A DNA stretch of 64,000 bases from Shinella granuli. GTDB lineage: Bacteria > Pseudomonadota > Alphaproteobacteria > Rhizobiales > Rhizobiaceae. The DNA lies in NCBI RefSeq assembly GCF_004341885.1, contig NZ_SLVX01000015.1:82878-146877 (forward strand), given 5' to 3'. The notes below the pieces were generated by a model, which saw only the letters and a program-made list of their open reading frames with translations, searched no databases and had not been told where the DNA came from. Made by a program: the position numbers and the translations under genes. Positions 9,794 to 21,022 of this stretch are shown here, piece by piece; within the stretch, counting starts at the first letter, position 1; each line of letters begins with the position of its first letter.

Positions 9794-10042
9794 CGGCGGG
9801 GTCCCGTTTGCCGCCTTTTGTCACGGACGGCCCCTTTCCGCAAGGGCGCGGCCCGTCGCAGCCCACACTGTCCCCTGCCAAGAACATGAACGCGGCATGA
9901 ACGGGCCGTTCAAGACCATTTCAGGCAGGCCATGTCTAAATAGCAGCATCGGAGCCGGGAACAAAGGTCGCCCTCGCGCATTCTCCCGGCTGAATACAGT
10001 GAAACAAGTAATGCGTTTCCTTAGGCTTGAAGGAACACGAAA

Positions 10043-10168
10043 ATGGCCCTCGCTCTACTCTGCATGACCATGTTCATCGCCCTTACCGCCGCGACCATCC
10101 ATGCGCTGCGGGAAGAGGATCGCCCGGCAACGCCGAAAATCGCCGCCCGCGGCAAGTGGCTGCGTTGA
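10043..10168 (+). CDS. Tiny single-pass membrane protein (41 residues)
   Basis: Reads MALALLCMTMFIALTAATIH then a polar tail ending GKWLR. One hydrophobic helix (residues 2-21) is followed by a basic cytoplasmic-type tail. A plausible ribosome site, GAAGGAA, lies at 10029-10035. The stop is followed 13 bases later by a second tiny membrane ORF in the same direction. No family recognised. The pairing of two hydrophobic micro-ORFs, the ribosome site and the following terminators argue for a real small transcript, but I cannot show conservation from sequence alone. Confidence 0.5.
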   Translation: MALALLCMTMFIALTAATIHALREEDRPATPKIAARGKWLR

Positions 10169-10181
10169 GCGGAACAGCACC

Positions 10182-10328
10182 ATGGCCGCGCTCACCATCT
10201 TCTTCACGATCTTCATCAGCACCGTCTTCACCTTCGACTTCGTGCGCACGATCCTTGAACTGAAACGGGACCGCGCAGCCCTGAAGGCGGCCAGGCTGAA
10301 AACCCAAGCAGGCGGCTTCGGCGTCTGA
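10182..10328 (+). CDS. Tiny single-pass membrane protein (48 residues)
   Basis: Reads MAALTIFFTIFISTVFTFDF followed by a charged, Arg/Lys-rich helix and a GGFGV tail. The first 20 residues form a strongly hydrophobic, Phe-rich helix; the rest would face the cytoplasm. It lies 13 bases after the preceding micro-ORF and ahead of three hairpins. It could be a small envelope protein or stress-induced membrane peptide; a type I toxin is possible in form, but no antisense RNA is evident. Unrecognised family. Confidence 0.5.
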   Translation: MAALTIFFTIFISTVFTFDFVRTILELKRDRAALKAARLKTQAGGFGV

Positions 10329-10394
10329 GAACGTCTCCCTGCGGCGCGCCGCCCCCGGCGTCGGACCTGCCGCAGCACGTATGCCGCCGTCAGA

Positions 10395-10423
10395 GCGGGC
10401 AGCCTTTCCTCCGGGCTGCCCGC
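10395..10423. terminator. Hairpin 1 of 3 between micro-ORFs and gyrA
   Basis: GCGGGCAG pairs with CTGCCCGC; followed on the plus strand by AAAATTG rather than a T run, so it is weak as an intrinsic terminator for the plus strand. Confidence 0.5.
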
Positions 10424-10430
10424 AAAATTG

Positions 10431-10466
10431 AAAAGCCGGACGGTCGTTCCCTGCCGTCCGGCTTTT
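10431..10466. terminator. Hairpin 2 of 3, bidirectional terminator
   Basis: AAAAGCCGGACGG pairs with CCGTCCGGCTTTT. The A/T tails make it usable from both strands, for the micro-ORF transcript (+) and gyrA (-). Confidence 0.75.
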
Positions 10467-10476
10467 CCGTTTCAAG

Positions 10477-10518
10477 AAAACAGGGCCTTTCCGGCGCGTG
10501 CCGGAAAGGCCCTGTTTT
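10477..10518. terminator. Hairpin 3 of 3, bidirectional terminator nearest gyrA
   Basis: AAAACAGGGCCTTTCCGGC pairs with GCCGGAAAGGCCCTGTTTT around a short GCGT loop: a 19-base arm with T tails on both strands. It is the likely end of the gyrA transcript. Confidence 0.85.
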
Positions 10519-10550
10519 GTTTCGATTGCGAAGGCCGGACCGTTTCCGGC

Positions 10551-13331
10551 CTATTCCTCGGCCGGCGGCGTCGCATCCCCGGCGTCGACATCGCCTTCGA
10601 TGCCGTTGCCGTCCGCATCGTCCTCGCCTTCCGGCTCGCTGATGCGCTCGACCGAGACGACCTTCTCGTCCTTGGCGGTGGAGAAGATGGTGACGCCCTT
10701 CGTCGCGCGGCTGGCGATGCGGATGCCGTCGACCGGCACGCGGATCAACTGTCCGCCGTCGGAGACGAGCATGAGCTGGTCCTTCTCCTCGACCGGGAAG
10801 GCGGCGACGAGTTCGCCGATCTCGTTGGTCTTCGAGGTGTCGGTGGCGCGGATGCCCTTGCCGCCGCGGCCGGAGGTGCGGAAGTCGTAGGAGGACGATC
10901 GCTTGCCGAAACCCTTCTGTGACACCGTCAGCACGAACTGCTCGCGGGACCTCAGGTCCTGGTAGCGCTCTTCGGAGAGATCGCCGACTTCGCCGACCTC
11001 CTCGCCGACCAGCGCGATATCCTCCTCGTCGACGCCGCTGGCGCGGCGTTCCGCGGCGGAGCGCTTCAGGTAGGCGGCGCGCTCCCACGGTTCGGCATCG
11101 ACATGGCTGACGATCGTCATCGAGATGATGCGGTCGCCGGCGCCCAGCGTGATGCCGCGCACGCCGACCGAGTTGCGGCCGGCGAAGACGCGCACGTCGT
11201 CGACCGGGAAGCGGATGCACTGGCCGAGCGCCGTCGTCAGCAGCACGTCGTCGTTCTCCGTGCAGGTCTCGACATTGAGGATCTCGTCGCCCTCTTCCTC
11301 CAGCTTCATCGCGATCTTGCCGTTGCGGTTGACCTGGACGAAATCGCTGAGCTTGTTGCGGCGCACCGTGCCGCGGGTCGTCGAGAACATGACGTCGAGG
11401 TTTTCCCAGGTCGTCTCGTCCTCGGGCAGCGGCATGATGGTGGTGATGCGCTCGCCGGGCTCCAGCGGCAGCATGTTGATCAGCGCCTTGCCCTTGGATT
11501 GCGGCGTGCCGATCGGCAGGCGCCAGACCTTCTCCTTGTAGACGATGCCGCGCGAGGAGAAGAACAGGACCGGCGTGTGCGTGTTGGCGACGAAGAGGCG
11601 GGTCGCGAAATCCTCGTCCTTCATGGCCATGCCGGAGCGGCCCTTGCCGCCGCGGCGCTGCGCGCGGTAGGTGGCGAGCGGCACGCGCTTGACGTAGCCG
11701 GCATGCGACACGGTGACGACCATGTCCTCGCGGGCAATCAGGTCCTCGTCGTCCATGTCCGGGCCGCCCTCGGCGATCTCGGTGCGGCGCGGCGTGCCGA
11801 ATTCATCGCGGATCGCGCCGAGCTCGTCCTTGACGATGGTCATGATGCGCAGGCGCGAGGACAGGATGTCGAGGTAGTCCTTGATCTCCTCGCCGATCTT
11901 GTTCAGCTCCTCGTCGATTTCGTCGCGGCCGAGGGCCGTGAGACGGGCGAGGCGCAGCTCGAGGATGGCGCGGGCCTGCTCTTCGGAGAGATTGTAGGTC
12001 AGGTCCTCGTTGATGCGGTGGCGCGGGTCGTCGATGAGGCGGATCAGCGCATCGACGTCCTTGGCCGGCCAGCGGCGCTCCATCAACTGCTCGCGCGCCG
12101 TCTGCGGATCGGGCGCGCGGCGGATGAGGCTGATCACCTCGTCGATATTGGCGACGGCAATCGCAAGGCCGACCAGGACGTGGGCGCGGTCGCGCGCCTT
12201 GCGCAAGAGGTATTTCGTGCGGCGGCTGACGACCTCCTCGCGGAAGGCGACGAAGGCGCGCAGCATGTCGAGCAGCGTCATCTGCTCCGGCTTGCCGCCG
12301 TTCAGCGCCACCATGTTGCAGCCGAAGGAGGTCTGCAGCGGGGTATAGCGGTAGAGCTGGTTCAGGATGACGTCGGCATTGGCGTCGCGCTTCAACTCGA
12401 TGACGACGCGGTAACCGTCGCGGTCGGACTCGTCGCGCAGGTCGGAAATGCCCTCGATGCGCTTGTCGCGCACGAGTTCCGCCATCTTCTCGATCATCGT
12501 CGCCTTGTTCACCTGGAACGGGATCTCGTTGATGATGATCTGCTCGCGGTCGCCGCGCATCGGCTCGATGCGGGCGCGGCCGCGCATGATGACGGAGCCG
12601 CGGCCGGTCTCGTAGGCCTGGCGGATGCCGGCACGGCCGAGGATCAGCGCGCCGGTCGGGAAATCCGGGCCGGGGATGATCTGCATCAGGTCGAGCAGTT
12701 CGATCGCCGGATTGTCGATCAGCGCGATACAGCCGTTGATGACCTCGGCGAGATTGTGCGGCGGGATGTTCGTCGCCATGCCGACGGCGATGCCGCCCGC
12801 GCCGTTGACGAGCAGGTTGGGGAATTTCGCGGGAACGACGACGGGCTCGCTCATCGTGCCGTCATAGTTGTCGCGGAAGTTCACCGTTTCCTTGTCGAGG
12901 TCGTCGAGCAGGGAATGGGCGGCCTTCTCAAGGCGGCATTCCGTATAACGCTGGGCCGCCGGCGGGTCGCCGTCGACGGAGCCGAAATTGCCCTGGCCGT
13001 CGATCAGCGGCAGGCGGAGCGACCAGTCCTGCGCCATGCGCGCCAGCGCGTCGTAGATCGCCGCATCGCCGTGCGGATGGTATTTACCCATCACGTCACC
13101 GGTGACGCGCGCCGACTTCACGTATTTCTTGTTCCAGTCGACGCCCATCTCGCTCATCGAGTAGAGGATGCGCCGGTGCACGGGCTTGAGGCCGTCGCGC
13201 ACATCGGGCAGCGCGCGGGACACGATCACGCTCATGGCGTAGTCGAGATAGGACCGCTGCATTTCCTCGATGATGGAAATAGGCTCAATGCCGGGAGGGT
13301 TTTTTCCGCCGGGTGTCGATTGCTCTGTCAA
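10551..13331 (-). CDS. gyrA: DNA gyrase subunit A
   Basis: Breakage-reunion subunit of gyrase, which introduces negative supercoils. The 926-residue protein has the catalytic Tyr in [10 protein letters not shown] (Tyr129), the GyrA-box QRRGGKG in the C-terminal domain and an acidic C-tail. In the quinolone-determining region, [13 protein letters not shown] has Ala90 where E. coli has Ser83, and Asp94 where E. coli has Asp87. The frame starts at a TTG (MTEQSTPGG), which matches the N-terminus I expect for rhizobial GyrA, but no strong ribosome site precedes it. Divergent from the marC-like gene across 242 bases. Confidence 0.97.
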   Translation of the reverse strand: MTEQSTPGGKNPPGIEPISIIEEMQRSYLDYAMSVIVSRALPDVRDGLKPVHRRILYSMSEMGVDWNKKYVKSARVTGDVMGKYHPHGDAAIYDALARMAQDWSLRLPLIDGQGNFGSVDGDPPAAQRYTECRLEKAAHSLLDDLDKETVNFRDNYDGTMSEPVVVPAKFPNLLVNGAGGIAVGMATNIPPHNLAEVINGCIALIDNPAIELLDLMQIIPGPDFPTGALILGRAGIRQAYETGRGSVIMRGRARIEPMRGDREQIIINEIPFQVNKATMIEKMAELVRDKRIEGISDLRDESDRDGYRVVIELKRDANADVILNQLYRYTPLQTSFGCNMVALNGGKPEQMTLLDMLRAFVAFREEVVSRRTKYLLRKARDRAHVLVGLAIAVANIDEVISLIRRAPDPQTAREQLMERRWPAKDVDALIRLIDDPRHRINEDLTYNLSEEQARAILELRLARLTALGRDEIDEELNKIGEEIKDYLDILSSRLRIMTIVKDELGAIRDEFGTPRRTEIAEGGPDMDDEDLIAREDMVVTVSHAGYVKRVPLATYRAQRRGGKGRSGMAMKDEDFATRLFVANTHTPVLFFSSRGIVYKEKVWRLPIGTPQSKGKALINMLPLEPGERITTIMPLPEDETTWENLDVMFSTTRGTVRRNKLSDFVQVNRNGKIAMKLEEEGDEILNVETCTENDDVLLTTALGQCIRFPVDDVRVFAGRNSVGVRGITLGAGDRIISMTIVSHVDAEPWERAAYLKRSAAERRASGVDEEDIALVGEEVGEVGDLSEERYQDLRSREQFVLTVSQKGFGKRSSSYDFRTSGRGGKGIRATDTSKTNEIGELVAAFPVEEKDQLMLVSDGGQLIRVPVDGIRIASRATKGVTIFSTAKDEKVVSVERISEPEGEDDADGNGIEGDVDAGDATPPAEE

Positions 13332-13573
13332 TTTCGGTCACGATCGTTGTTCAGAATCAGAAGGGAATTTTATAGCCTACCGGCGCTGGGAGCGCCAATT
13401 TTGCCGGGGGTTTTGAACAGGCTTTTCCAAGTAAAATCCGCCAATTTGCGCATTTTCATGGCCGTGGCGCCGCATTGGTCCGACCGCCCTTCCCTTGCGC
13501 GGCGCCCTCCCCTAACAATAGCCGGACAAGGCCGGGAAAAATCGGCCGCGCAACGGCGAGGGGAACGCCAGAC

Positions 13574-14203
13574 ATGCTCAATATCGATCTTCTGATCAAT
13601 GCGATCACGACCCTGCTCGTGACCATCGATCCGCCGGGCCTCGCCCCGATCTTCCTGGGGCTCACCGTCGGCATGACGCGCCCGCAGCGCACGCAGGTGG
13701 CGCTGCGCGGCTGCATCATCGCCTTCTGCATTCTCGCCGTCTTCGCGCTGACGGGCGCCGGCGTGCTCTCGCTGCTCGGCATCTCCATCGGCGCCTTCCG
13801 CATCGCCGGCGGCCTGCTCCTGTTCTGGATCGCCTTCGAGATGATCTTCGAGCGCCGCAACGAGCGGAAGGAAAAGACCAGCGAGGTGGCGATCACCCGC
13901 GACCACATCCACAACATCGCCGTCTTCCCGCTCGCCCTGCCGCTGATCGCCGGCCCCGGCGCGATCTCCGCGACGATCCTCACCTCGGGCTCCTTCCCCT
14001 CGGCGCTCGAACGCGGCGCCCTGATTGGCGTCATCGCGCTCTGCATCGCCATCCTGTTCCTGTCGCTGGTCATCGCCGAGCGCATCGACCGCTTCCTCGG
14101 CAAGACCGGCCGCGCCATCCTGACACGCCTGCTGGGCGTCATCCTCGCCGCGCTCGCCGTGCAGTTCGTGGTGGACGGCGTGAAGTCGGTGTTCATCGGC
14201 TGA
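13574..14203 (+). CDS. MarC-family integral membrane protein
   Basis: A 209-residue protein with about six hydrophobic segments. The first, LLINAITTLLVTIDPPGLAP, holds the conserved D-P-x-G motif of MarC/YchE proteins, and NIAVFPLALPLIAGPGAISA is the second repeat's equivalent. The family's function is not settled; the old multiple-antibiotic-resistance name is not supported experimentally. The start at 13574 follows GAGGGGAACG; upstream codons in frame look non-coding. It stands divergent to gyrA, a neighbour pairing I recall from other rhizobia. Confidence 0.92.
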   Translation: MLNIDLLINAITTLLVTIDPPGLAPIFLGLTVGMTRPQRTQVALRGCIIAFCILAVFALTGAGVLSLLGISIGAFRIAGGLLLFWIAFEMIFERRNERKEKTSEVAITRDHIHNIAVFPLALPLIAGPGAISATILTSGSFPSALERGALIGVIALCIAILFLSLVIAERIDRFLGKTGRAILTRLLGVILAALAVQFVVDGVKSVFIG

Positions 14204-14260
14204 TGGATGCCCCGCTCCCCGCGGAGCGATCGCACGGGGAAGGAAACCGCCGCCACATCC

Positions 14261-14393
14261 ACCTTCTCCCCGCTTGCGGGGAGAAGGTGCCGGCAGGCGG
14301 ATGAGGGGGATGCCGAAGGCAAGAAAAGCCAAGGATTTCACCCGCCCCTCATCCGACCCTTCGGGCCACCTTCTCTCCCAGGGGAGAAGGGAA
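14261..14393. repeat. Rhizobial-type palindromic intergenic repeat, two inverted modules
   Basis: ACCTTCTCCCCGC and GCGGGGAGAAGGT form a perfect inverted repeat with a two-base loop (14261-14288), followed by a GCGGATGAGGGG tail. A second, inverted and diverged module (CCCCTCATCCGACC to CACCTTCTCTCCCAGGGGAGAAGG) occupies about 14345-14393. The layout matches intergenic mosaic elements of the RIME type found in many copies in rhizobia. The rest of the 313-base gap (14204-14516) shows no gene. Confidence 0.7.
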
Positions 14394-14516
14394 GATCAGC
14401 GATGTCGGATTCCATAAGCTCACCTAGGAGAAGCCTGGGAGGCACCCGCAGGGAGAGAGGCGTGGTGCCGTCATTCCACAGGCTATAGTCCGGCGCCTCG
14501 TGCGGGTGTCCGCCGG

Positions 14517-14924
14517 TTAGGGATTTTCGGCGAACCATTTTGCGATGGCCGGCATGTTCTCCTCGAAACCGCCGGGAAGGAACACGTTGAGCAGCCCGAC
14601 GCGCTCGTCCGTGCGGTTCTCGAAGTCATGCAGCACGGTCGCCGGAATGCGCACGAAACTGCCCGCCGGCGCCTCCAGCCACTCCTCGCCGGCCAGGATG
14701 CTGGCGACACCGGCGATCACGTAGAAAAGCTCGACATTGTCCGCATGGGAATGGGCGCCCGGCCCGGCCGCACCGGGCTCCAGCCACCATTCGGAGACGC
14801 TGTAGGCATTGCGGGTCTCGCCATGGTCCGCCTTGAAGACCGCGCTCATGCGGCCGAGCGGATAGCTGCGTCCCTCGCCCGGCCGCAGGAACAACACGTC
14901 TGCGGCCGTCTTTTCAAAGTCCAT
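14517..14924 (-). CDS. Cupin-domain protein
   Basis: A 135-residue single-domain cupin. The first cupin motif is seen in GPGAHSHADNVELFYVIAG (His-x-His with downstream Glu as metal ligands) and the second in IPATVLHDFENRT, with the late His. Such small cupins may bind a metal and act as isomerases, dioxygenases or sensors; nothing nearby identifies a substrate. Monocistronic on the minus strand between an intergenic repeat and ssb. Confidence 0.85.
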   Translation of the reverse strand: MDFEKTAADVLFLRPGEGRSYPLGRMSAVFKADHGETRNAYSVSEWWLEPGAAGPGAHSHADNVELFYVIAGVASILAGEEWLEAPAGSFVRIPATVLHDFENRTDERVGLLNVFLPGGFEENMPAIAKWFAENP

Positions 14925-15001
14925 GACGCTTCCTTTCCTGGCGTGCCTGCCCGTCGAAAGCGCCCGGGAAGGCCGGCGACAGCCGGCCTCGCTCCCTATC
15001 C

Positions 15002-15508
15002 TCAGAACGGGATGTCGTCGTCCATGTCGCGCGAGAGCGAGCCGCTCGAACGGCTGCTGCTGCTGCCGCCGCCCGAAGCCGGACGCGAGCCGTAGTCGTC
15101 GTAGTTCGGCGCCGCGCCGAAGTCGCCGCCGCCCCGGCGCTCGCCGCCGCCTTCGCCGCGGCCGTCCAGCATGGTCAGGGTCGAGTTGAAGCCCTGCAGC
15201 ACGACTTCCGTCGAATAGCGGTCGTTACCGGTCTGGTCCTGCCACTTGCGGGTCTGCAGCGCGCCCTCGATATAGAGTTTCGCGCCCTTCTTCACATATT
15301 GCTCGACGACCTTGCACAGACCCTCGTTGAAGACCACGACATTGTGCCATTCGGTCTTCTCGCGGCGCTCGCCGCTGTTGCGGTCGCGCCAGGTTTCCGA
15401 GGTGGCGATGCGCAGGTTGGCGATCGGCCGACCGTCCTGCGTGCGCCGGATTTCCGGGTCCGCCCCGACATTGCCGATCAAGATCACCTTGTTGACGCTT
15501 CCAGCCAT
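15002..15508 (-). CDS. ssb: Single-stranded DNA-binding protein
   Basis: Coats single-stranded DNA in replication and repair. The 168-residue protein opens with the OB-fold sequence [20 protein letters not shown], includes [16 protein letters not shown] and [14 protein letters not shown], then a Gly/Ser/Arg-rich linker and the conserved acidic tip MDDDIPF, which recruits partner proteins. It is divergent from uvrA; the SOS box in the shared 292-base gap (15646-15660) could affect both genes. Confidence 0.98.
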   Translation of the reverse strand: MAGSVNKVILIGNVGADPEIRRTQDGRPIANLRIATSETWRDRNSGERREKTEWHNVVVFNEGLCKVVEQYVKKGAKLYIEGALQTRKWQDQTGNDRYSTEVVLQGFNSTLTMLDGRGEGGGERRGGGDFGAAPNYDDYGSRPASGGGSSSSRSSGSLSRDMDDDIPF

Positions 15509-15645
15509 ACCCGTAACTTCCCGTTATCGCGCCGGGCACATGGCGCCCGACATCATTTCACTACACGAATGCGGCATCTTATCGGCTGCCGATCGCCGGC
15601 GCCGCCCCGCACGAGTGGTAATCCACAGATCAATTGCAAAAATTC

Positions 15646-15660
15646 GTTCTTTTTTTGTTC
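15646..15660 (+). promoter_or_regulatory. LexA (SOS) box upstream of uvrA
   Basis: GTTC-TTTTTTT-GTTC, an exact match to the alphaproteobacterial LexA operator GTTC-N7-GTTC, 140 bases before the uvrA ATG and about 138 before ssb in the other direction. The window's own lexA has the same motif. Confidence 0.85.
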
Positions 15661-15800
15661 TAATAATTCCCTACACTCTTGTCAACCGAATCGGAAACGG
15701 GCACGGAATTCTCAAGACCGCGCATGGACACGCCCCAACCCATCCCTACATAGGGGCCAGATCCGAAATTGATGCGCAACGACCCCTGACGCTGGATACC

Positions 15801-18719
<2,919 letters not shown>

Positions 18720-18722
18720 CCC

Positions 18723-19346
18723 ATGATCCTGATCGGCCAGTACGATTCGTCCTTTGTGCGCCGTGTGGGCATTGCGCTGCGGCTCTATGGCCTCCCCTTC
18801 GAGCACCGGCCCTGGTCGGTGTTCGGCGAGGGCGACAAGGTGCAGGCGGTCAACCCGCTGATGCGGGTGCCGACGCTGGTGCTGGACGATGGCGACGTGG
18901 TGGCCGACAGCTCCTCGATCCTCGATCATCTCGACGGCCTCGTGCCGCCGGAAAAGCGCCTCCTGCCGCAGGCCGAGCCCGCACGGCGGCAGGCGCTGAA
19001 GGTGATGGCCTTCGCGACCGGTCTTGCGGACAAGGGCGTCGGCCTGTTCTACGAGCTGCACCTGCACGAAACGCCTTCGGCCTTTTTCGTCGAGCGCTGC
19101 CGCTTGCAGATTTCAACCGTCCTTGCCGCGCTGGAGGCCGAGCGGGCCGCGCGGCCCGGAACATATTGGTTCGGCGGCATCACCCATGCCGATATCGCGG
19201 TCGCCTGCGCCTGGCGCCATGTCGGCGAGGCCCATCCCGGTCTCATCGACCCCGTCGCCTATCCCGCGCTTGCGGCCCATTGCGCCGGCATGGAGGCGCT
19301 GCCGGTGTTTCAGGACATTTCCCAGCCCTTCATCGCGCCCGCCTGA
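18723..19346 (+). CDS. Glutathione S-transferase family protein
   Basis: A 207-residue cytosolic GST. N-terminal thioredoxin-fold domain: MILIGQYDSSFVRRVGIALR, then VNPLMRVPTLVLDDG with the cis-Pro, and ADSSSILDHLDGL with the Glu/Asp-Ser glutathione-binding position; helical C-terminal domain from about residue 85, ending in WFGGITHADIAVACAW. Substrate unknown. It begins immediately after the uvrA stop, so it may be read through from uvrA and indirectly SOS-influenced, though it may equally have its own signal. Confidence 0.88.
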   Translation: MILIGQYDSSFVRRVGIALRLYGLPFEHRPWSVFGEGDKVQAVNPLMRVPTLVLDDGDVVADSSSILDHLDGLVPPEKRLLPQAEPARRQALKVMAFATGLADKGVGLFYELHLHETPSAFFVERCRLQISTVLAALEAERAARPGTYWFGGITHADIAVACAWRHVGEAHPGLIDPVAYPALAAHCAGMEALPVFQDISQPFIAPA

Positions 19347-19381
19347 GAGGCGCCGCCATCTGTCTGTCGAGGAGAACTGAC

Positions 19382-20185
19382 ATGAGCACATCCGGCACCA
19401 TCAGAACCGGCATCGGCGGCTGGACCTTCGATCCCTGGGAAGGAACCTTCTATCCGGAAAAGCTGGCGAAGAAACGCCAGCTCGAATTCGCCAGCCGCGA
19501 ACTGACGGCGATCGAGGTCAACGGCACCTATTACGGCTCGCAGAAGCCGGAAACCTTCGCCAAATGGGCCTCCGAAGTGCCGGACGGCTTCATCTTCTCG
19601 CTGAAGGCCAGCCGCTTCACGACGAACCGCAAGGTCCTGGCCGATGGCGGCGAATCCGTCGAAAAGTTCCTGACGCAGGGGCTGACCGAACTCGGCGACC
19701 ATCTCGGCCCGATCCTCTGGCAGTTCCCGCCGACGAAGAAGTTCGAGCCGGACGATTTCGAGGGTTTCCTGAAGCTGCTGCCGGAAAAGCTGGACGGCCT
19801 CGCGCTGAAACATGCGCTGGAAGTGCGCAACGATACGTTCCTCGTGCCGGAATTCGCGGCGCTCGCCCGCAAGTACAAGGCGGCGGTCGTCTACGCCCAG
19901 CATGCCGACTACCCCGAGATCGCCGACGTGACGGCGGATTTCGTCTATGCCCGCCTGCAGAAGGGCTCCGACGACATCAAGACCTGCTACCCGCCCGAAG
20001 CGCTCGATGAATGGGCGGAGCGGCTCAAGGCCTGGTCCGGTGGCGGCGAACCGGCCGATTTGCCGAAGATCGACCCGGCGACCAAGCCGGCGCAGAAACC
20101 GCGCGACGTTTTTGCCTTCTTCATCACGTCGGGCAAGGTGAACGCGCCGAACGGCGCGCGCGAGCTGCAGCGGCGCACCGGCTGA
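19382..20185 (+). CDS. DUF72 family protein
   Basis: A 267-residue TIM-barrel protein of the DUF72/YecE family. The N-terminus TGIGGWTFDPWEGTFYPE, the segment EVNGTYYGSQKPETFAKWA, FSLKASRFTT and GPILWQFPP are family hallmarks. Biochemical role is not established. The start at 19382 is set by GGAGAA about nine bases upstream and by the family N-terminus. It follows the GST gene by 35 bases on the same strand and may share its transcript. Confidence 0.9.
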   Translation: MSTSGTIRTGIGGWTFDPWEGTFYPEKLAKKRQLEFASRELTAIEVNGTYYGSQKPETFAKWASEVPDGFIFSLKASRFTTNRKVLADGGESVEKFLTQGLTELGDHLGPILWQFPPTKKFEPDDFEGFLKLLPEKLDGLALKHALEVRNDTFLVPEFAALARKYKAAVVYAQHADYPEIADVTADFVYARLQKGSDDIKTCYPPEALDEWAERLKAWSGGGEPADLPKIDPATKPAQKPRDVFAFFITSGKVNAPNGARELQRRTG

Positions 20186-20237
20186 TGCCGCCGGCTGCCT
20201 GGCCCCTCGCCTTCGCCCATGTCTTTCGGCGCGGGCG

Positions 20238-20966
20238 TCAGCCCGGGGCCGCGGAGCGGAAGAGCCCGGTGGCATCCCGTACGATGTCGGCATTGTCTGC
20301 CGCTGTCTCGCCATTGAGGCGCAGGCAATCGTCCTCCAGTCCGACACGGGTGGACCAGCGCTGCCGGTGGGCGCGCCGGACGAAATGCCAGACGGTCGCA
20401 TCGGCCCCATGCAGCAGGATCGGCCGGCGGACATTCGCCCTTGCGAGAACTTCTGCGATCCCGTCGGCGGTGGCGTCCGCTTCGCCAAAATCCTGTTCGT
20501 GATCGATCTCGATGAGGACGCGCAGCGCCCGTCGGCAATCCGGCAGGGCGACGAACCGTTCGGCATCCGCCACGCTGGCCAGCCCCGCCTCGACGCCGAC
20601 GCCCATGTGGTGCAACAGGGCCATGACGGCAGGCGCATCGGGTTCGCAGAGGTTGACGGAGGCATAGTCGGGGAGTTCTCGCCATGCCGCGATGCGATCG
20701 CGCGTCCGCTCCTCGTCGCCTTCGATCCACGCGCCCGTCGACACGCCGATGAACGTGCCGGGGCATGTCTCGCGCACGGCGCGCACCGTCTCGTCGACGG
20801 CCGCCAGGCTCTCGCGCCCGTCCGGCCCGCGCGGATGGATATGGAGCTCCGCCGCGCCGGCGGAAATGCAGGCCGCGGCGTCGATCGCCATCGCCTGTGC
20901 CGTCAGGGGCAGGCGCGGATGGTAGTCGGCGGGGCGCGCGCCGTTGATGCAGGCTTGAACGATCAT
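20238..20966 (-). CDS. BKACE-like (DUF849) beta-keto acid cleavage enzyme
   Basis: Members condense beta-keto acids with acetyl-CoA and split them; the best-known is 3-keto-5-aminohexanoate cleavage enzyme of lysine fermentation. The 242-residue protein begins MIVQACINGARP and carries the metal motif AAELHIHPRGPDG (His-x-His), STGAWIEGDEE, ASVNLCEPDAP and GLEDDCLRLNG. The start at 20966 has GGGGAG five bases ahead. It is somewhat shorter than the usual 270-310 residues, so the substrate pocket may be reduced. No other catabolic gene adjoins it, so the substrate is unknown. Confidence 0.82.
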   Translation of the reverse strand: MIVQACINGARPADYHPRLPLTAQAMAIDAAACISAGAAELHIHPRGPDGRESLAAVDETVRAVRETCPGTFIGVSTGAWIEGDEERTRDRIAAWRELPDYASVNLCEPDAPAVMALLHHMGVGVEAGLASVADAERFVALPDCRRALRVLIEIDHEQDFGEADATADGIAEVLARANVRRPILLHGADATVWHFVRRAHRQRWSTRVGLEDDCLRLNGETAADNADIVRDATGLFRSAAPG

Positions 20967-21022
20967 GCCGGTCTCCCCGGGTCTGGTTGCGTTTGATCCC
21001 ATGCAGGGATGCGGTGCCTGTC

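Noticed and set aside
9899..9912. GAACGG-G-CCGTTC near the coaD upstream region as a possible LexA site
   Set aside because: It is an inverted, not direct, GAAC/GTTC repeat with wrong spacing for the alphaproteobacterial box.
11103..13595. Plus-strand open frame of about 830 codons opposite gyrA
   Set aside because: Shadow of gyrA; composition typical of antisense frames and no start signal.
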